NCBI GenBank assembly: GCA_016709875.1
Contig: JADJLZ010000002.1
Location: 310,001-374,000 of the forward strand
Reading direction: 5' to 3'
From: Planctomycetota bacterium
GTDB lineage: Bacteria > Planctomycetota > UBA1135 > GCA-002686595
DNA length: 64,000 nt
Numbering within the stretch: the first letter of the stretch is position 1; the number at the start of each line of letters is the position of its first letter. This document shows positions 60,561 through 64,000 of this stretch, piece after piece. The notes beneath the pieces are model-generated. The model saw only the letters and a program-made list of their open reading frames with translations, was not told the DNA's origin and searched no databases. Made by a program: the position numbers and the translations under genes.

Positions 60561-62012
60561 TCAGCGCGGCGTCCGGACCCCGCGCTCGAGCTCTGCGAAG
60601 CTTATCCGCGGCCGCGGGCTGGCCACGGGCCAACTCTGCCACAGGCTGCGCACCTCGAGCTTCTGCTCGACGAGGAACTCGTACAGGCCGCGAGACCTGC
60701 GGCCGAAGCTCAGCTTGCCGTCGCTCGCGGCGGACCAGCCGATGTCGTCCTCGAGGAGCGTGTGCGTGTGCGGCAGGAAGAAGACGAGGTACTCGTCGGT
60801 GTGCGCGGACCGCGCCCCGATGTCGAACACCTCGAGCCGCTGGTGCGCGTCCTCGAACGCGCGTGTCCCGGAGAAGCGCTCGATCTCCGGTGAGCGCGCC
60901 ACACGCGCCCACTCGTCGGGCTCGAGCGTGAACGGGCGCTTCGCGATCTCCTCCGCGAACGCGGCGCATCCTGCAGGCGCGACCAGCTTCGCGCCAGCCG
61001 CGAGGAAGGCCCGCAAGCCGCCGGTGTACCAGGGGTGGAAATGCCCGAAGAGCACGTAGCGCAGGGGCTTCTTCGGGAAGCGCTCGCGCATCACCGCGAC
61101 GATCCGCTCGCCCAGCGCACTCGAGAGCGGCGCGTCGATCGCGATCAGATAGTCGTCGAACTCGACGGCGTAGCTGCGCCCGTCGAGCTCCTTCGAAGCG
61201 AAGGACAACACGCCCGGCTCGAGCTCGGTCACTTCGATTTCGCCGGGCACGACCGGTCCCGGGTCCGCCTCGGAGATGGATTCCGCCGGGGGGGCGAGCT
61301 CGTGCGTCAGGTCCGCGACCGCTTCGGCGCTCTCCAGCCGCAGTTCGAAGCTGCCCGGGCTCGCGCGCAGGGAGTTGCCCCCGTCGAGCTCGCGCATGGT
61401 GAGCGAGGATGGCAAGAGCACGCCGTCGCGCTCCTCCCACGCTCGGTAGAGCACCTCGTCCGCCGCATCGCCCAGGCGCGGGTGCGCGAAGCGACGGGTG
61501 ATCCTCGCGAGCCGGTGCGTGTCGGCGTCGAAGTCGATACGCCGCGCGAATCCCCCCAACTCCGAGGAGTCCGTCCAGGCGAGCGCGCCGCCTTCCTGCG
61601 CCGGGTCGCGCTGCGGCGCGGAGCGGGCGCGCGCCAGCGTGCGCCAGGGGATCAAGTTCTCGACGCGCGCGCGCAGCAGTGCCGCCGACTTGTCGCGCGC
61701 CTCGACGAAGGGCTTGCCAGTCTCGGTACGGCGCCACACACGCGTTCCCGCGATCAGCGTCGTGTCGAGATCGCGCTGCTCTTCGTGGCCCTTCGGCCAG
61801 GACTCCCAGTCCAGGCGCGCGCGGTTGTCGGTGTCAGCGAGCAGCGTCAAGCGCGTCTGGAAGTCGAGCGTGTCGTGCGGCTTGGCGAGGTGCGCCTCGA
61901 GCCGGTACGTGCCCGAGTACACGAGGCGAATCGGCGACTGCGGCGAGTCCCCGGCGACCGAGGGCGGGCAGAGGACGGAGGTCGCGAGCAGGCACAGGGC
62001 TGCGGGGAGCAT
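60561..62012 (-). CDS. Exported metallo-beta-lactamase-fold protein with degenerate metal site
   Basis: 483 residues, signal peptide about 1-21. The first 250 residues form a lipoprotein-like beta domain. The second half carries DDYLIAIDAPLSSALGERIV and YVLFGHFHPWYTGGLRAFLAAGAKLVAP. Active relatives have His-x-His-x-Asp-His here. This protein keeps His-Phe-His-Pro but has Trp-Tyr for Asp-His; a late HTHTLLEDDIG may supply other ligands. Metal binding is doubtful, so it may be structural or use fewer metals. ATG 62012 with AGGCGG upstream. Confidence 0.8.
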   Translation of the reverse strand: MLPAALCLLATSVLCPPSVAGDSPQSPIRLVYSGTYRLEAHLAKPHDTLDFQTRLTLLADTDNRARLDWESWPKGHEEQRDLDTTLIAGTRVWRRTETGKPFVEARDKSAALLRARVENLIPWRTLARARSAPQRDPAQEGGALAWTDSSELGGFARRIDFDADTHRLARITRRFAHPRLGDAADEVLYRAWEERDGVLLPSSLTMRELDGGNSLRASPGSFELRLESAEAVADLTHELAPPAESISEADPGPVVPGEIEVTELEPGVLSFASKELDGRSYAVEFDDYLIAIDAPLSSALGERIVAVMRERFPKKPLRYVLFGHFHPWYTGGLRAFLAAGAKLVAPAGCAAFAEEIAKRPFTLEPDEWARVARSPEIERFSGTRAFEDAHQRLEVFDIGARSAHTDEYLVFFLPHTHTLLEDDIGWSAASDGKLSFGRRSRGLYEFLVEQKLEVRSLWQSWPVASPRPRISFAELERGVRTPR

Positions 62013-62060
62013 GCGCCGCCTACGCCGCTGGCCGTGCGCGTGTTGGCGCGCGCGCCGAAC

Positions 62061-62516
62061 TCAACTCCACCAGTGCCGCACGAGACCGATCTTCCAGGCC
62101 CACGCGCCGAGGACGAACAGCGCTCCGACGACGAGCCAGGGCTTGAACACGATGCGCCCGACCTCCGCGTAGAGATCGCGCCCCGCGAAGTGCTGCCGCA
62201 CGGCCCACAGCGGAGCGACCGCGAGCAGCAGCGCGCATGCGAGCCCGAGCGGCTGGTTGTGCAGCGACGCGAGCAGTTGCCCGTGCGCCGCGAGACACAC
62301 CGAGGTCGTCACGCCGCAGCCCGGACAGGGCACGCCCCACCACTCGATCGTCATGCAATCGGGCAGCCCCAGGTGCGTGTGCGTGCCGTAGCCGCGCGGA
62401 TCAGGCGTCACGAACAGGCCGAAGCAGAGCAGGATGCAAAACCCCGCGATGGATCCGGCGAGCAGGATCCAATGCTCGCTCGAGCGCGGCTTCGTGATCG
62501 TCTGTTCCTGCGCCAC
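62061..62516 (-). CDS. DUF2752 membrane protein
   Basis: About 151 residues from GTG 62516 (a TTG at 62552 would add 12). Three to four membrane helices surround the signature WGVPCPGCGVTTSVCLAAHG, typical of DUF2752. The CPGCG cysteines sit at a membrane interface; their role is not known. Lies 49 bases before the degenerate metallo-beta-lactamase-type gene, on the same strand. Confidence 0.82.
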   Translation of the reverse strand: MAQEQTITKPRSSEHWILLAGSIAGFCILLCFGLFVTPDPRGYGTHTHLGLPDCMTIEWWGVPCPGCGVTTSVCLAAHGQLLASLHNQPLGLACALLLAVAPLWAVRQHFAGRDLYAEVGRIVFKPWLVVGALFVLGAWAWKIGLVRHWWS

Positions 62517-62558
62517 GCCCCCATTCTGGAGGCAAAGGCCGCTCGCCCGCAACCGGGC

Positions 62559-63062
62559 TCAGTTGAAGTCGTAGATGTACGACAGGCGCAGCTTGTTCAG
62601 GATCGCGTAGGGCATCTTCGCCAGCAGCTTGAGGTCCGGATCGCCGCGGTCGTTGAAACCGCGCACCACCGGGTTACGCATGATGAAGAAGCGTCGCGAA
62701 GCGCGGTCGTCGGCCTCGTAGGCGCCGGGCTTGACCTCGCCGCCGAACTCGACGTTGAGCGCGCCGGTGTAGAAGACGCGCACGCGGTGCAGGACCTGGT
62801 TCTTCGCGAGCTCGCGCAGATGCTGGTCGCCGCCGGAGTCGAGGAACTCGTGGCCGAGCAGGATCTCGTCCACGTTGACCTGCAGGAGCGGCGTCGTGAT
62901 GCGCTCGCAGCTGTTCAAGTCGATCAGGGTCGCGTCGCGCACCTTGATGAAGTAGCGCCGGTACTCGTCGAGGATCGTCGAGAGCCTCGTGTACTTGTTC
63001 TCGACGTTGCCCTTGATCAGGAAGCTGTCCGTCAAGAGGAGATCGGAGACGATGGTCAGCAT
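62559..63062 (-). CDS. Conserved-looking protein of unknown function coupled to folC
   Basis: 167 residues, cytoplasmic. Starts MLTIVSDLLLTDSFLIKGNVENK and ends MPYAILNKLRLSYIYDFN. The charged regions DATLIDLNSCERITTPLLQVNVDEILLGHEF and RRFFIMRNPVVRGF look well structured. No family that I can name. Start overlaps the folC stop by seven bases, so translation is likely coupled. Confidence 0.75.
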   Translation of the reverse strand: MLTIVSDLLLTDSFLIKGNVENKYTRLSTILDEYRRYFIKVRDATLIDLNSCERITTPLLQVNVDEILLGHEFLDSGGDQHLRELAKNQVLHRVRVFYTGALNVEFGGEVKPGAYEADDRASRRFFIMRNPVVRGFNDRGDPDLKLLAKMPYAILNKLRLSYIYDFN

Positions 63063-64000
63063 CGGCGGCTAGCTTCGGTCGGGGGCGCTGGCTGTAGTGG
63101 GCTGGTCCGCGGGCGCAGGGCACCGACCAGGTAGAACGAACCCAGCACCAGCACCCAACCTCCCTTGGCTGTCAAGTCGAGAGCCCTGGCGAGGCCTCGT
63201 TCGGGGTCTGCGGCTGTTTCGGCCACGATTCCCAGCGTTCGAGCTTCCTGCGCCAGAGTCTCTGCATCCCTCAGCGGCCCGGAGGCCACCGTGGTGCACA
63301 CGACCCTATCGACGCGGGACTCCAGTGCCTTGAGGATCGAGCGCGCGTCCTTGTCGCGACCCAGCGCCAGGAGCACCACAGGAGGGGAAAGGAATTCCCG
63401 CTCGCGAGACAGCTCGGCCAGCAGCAGGCTCACGCTCGAGGCCACGTGGGCTGCATCGAGGACCACGGCTGTCGCGCCCACGCGCCTGCGCTCGGCCCTT
63501 CCCGGCAGGCGCGCGGAGGCGAGCGTCTGGGCATCGAGCAGCGCAGCGGAGACCGGCGCGCGCTCTGAAACCCCGGCTGCGGAGGCCCGCGTGAGCCCGC
63601 GCCGGCCAAGTTCGTCGAGCACCAGGCAGGCGAGCGCCGTGTTGCGCTCGAAGGCGCTCGCGCCCGGATCTGACACCTGCGGGCGCAGGGTGCGTACCTC
63701 GAGCCCGGCCGCCTCGCGCTCGATCACGACCGCGGGATCGTCCTCGGGCGGCGCTTCTCCCGCGCGCACGCCGGTGACCAGCGTGCTGCCCGGTTTCAGG
63801 ATCCCGGCCTTTTCGCGCGCGATCTCGCGCCGCGAATTGCCCAGCACGGCGGTGTGCTCGAGGTCGATGTTGGTGATCACGCACACCTCGCCGCGCACGA
63901 CGTTGGTCGAGTCGAGCCGGCCGCCGAGGCCGACCTCGACCACGGCCCACTCGATCTTCGCGCGCGCGAAGACGAGGAAGGCCGCGGCGGTGACGAGGTC
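63056..64000 (-). CDS. folC: Folylpolyglutamate/dihydrofolate synthase (Mur ligase fold), N-terminus outside window
   Basis: 314 residues of the C-terminal two thirds. LVTAAAFLVFARAKIEWAVV, then EVGLGGRLDSTNVV and ITNIDLEHTAVLGNSRREIAREKAGI are FolC hallmarks, in the central ATPase domain. The C-terminal ligand-binding domain has VVLDAAHVASSVS where the usual form is D-x-A-H-N-P. Adds glutamate to folates or dihydropteroate. The frame stays open to base 64000, so the start lies beyond. Confidence 0.9.
   Translation of the reverse strand, partial: DLVTAAAFLVFARAKIEWAVVEVGLGGRLDSTNVVRGEVCVITNIDLEHTAVLGNSRREIAREKAGILKPGSTLVTGVRAGEAPPEDDPAVVIEREAAGLEVRTLRPQVSDPGASAFERNTALACLVLDELGRRGLTRASAAGVSERAPVSAALLDAQTLASARLPGRAERRRVGATAVVLDAAHVASSVSLLLAELSREREFLSPPVVLLALGRDKDARSILKALESRVDRVVCTTVASGPLRDAETLAQEARTLGIVAETAADPERGLARALDLTAKGGWVLVLGSFYLVGALRPRTSPLQPAPPTEASRRC

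Overview
The window is GC-rich (roughly 70 %), densely packed bacterial chromosome. About 60 protein genes lie on both strands, many overlapping by 1-8 bases and many starting with GTG or TTG. The best taxonomic pointer is the secreted seven-blade propeller protein at 53987-55786. Its cysteine-rich C-terminal module (CPC, then GC with NS) resembles proteins I associate with high-GC Planctomycetota. The LpoB/YcfL/COG3014 lipoprotein trio, a TorF-type porin and several lipoproteins show a diderm envelope. I infer a Planctomycetota-like organism; no rRNA gene is present to settle it. I saw no tRNA, CRISPR array, insertion sequence or prophage.

Layout. 1-2790: end of a peroxiredoxin, a CysQ-like phosphatase, RmuC and a 35-residue basic peptide. 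2798-10200 (all minus): an operon-like run of a sulfatase-fold enzyme, APS kinase, two membrane-linked alkaline-phosphatase-superfamily enzymes, a ribbon-helix-helix protein, a membrane protein and a SpoT-type HD hydrolase. 10351-11350: two lipoproteins. 11358-26265: LOG-family enzyme, copper ATPase, amidohydrolase pair, radical SAM enzyme, TopA, RluA, MIP18-type Fe-S factor and PEP carboxykinase. 26401-29931: epimerase and the LpoB lipoprotein operon. 30069-34879: MutS, DUF4272 and a type II methionine aminopeptidase. 35165-39268: an unusual protein kinase with a textbook terminator, an orphan secreted protein, and leucine dehydrogenase. 39440-46710: DinG-like helicase, PrmA, an XrtA-type glycosyltransferase, a cysteine-free radical-SAM-like protein, a 90-bp palindrome and an ABC ATPase. 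46715-53924: thioesterase, hydrolase, ABC-type permease, porin, RluA, an S21 with a glycine-rich tail, and RecD2. 53987-64000: propeller protein, RarA (apparently frameshifted), TrmH-type methylase, RsgA, a degenerate metallo-beta-lactamase-fold protein, and FolC running off the edge.

How the genes fit together. DNA maintenance is well represented (RmuC, TopA, MutS, DinG-like, RecD2, RarA), as is ribosome and RNA work (two RluA enzymes, PrmA, S21, TrmH, RsgA). The most system-like stretch is 2798-10200. It combines sulfate activation (CysC), three alkaline-phosphatase-fold enzymes without a formylglycine cysteine, a small DNA-binding-type protein and an alarmone-hydrolase-type enzyme. The CysQ-like gene at 305 and a lipoprotein sharing an unusual C-terminal tail flank it. 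A second theme is the number of catalytically degraded relatives of known enzymes: the cysteine-free radical SAM fold, the DinG exonuclease domain, two amidohydrolase domains and a metallo-beta-lactamase fold.
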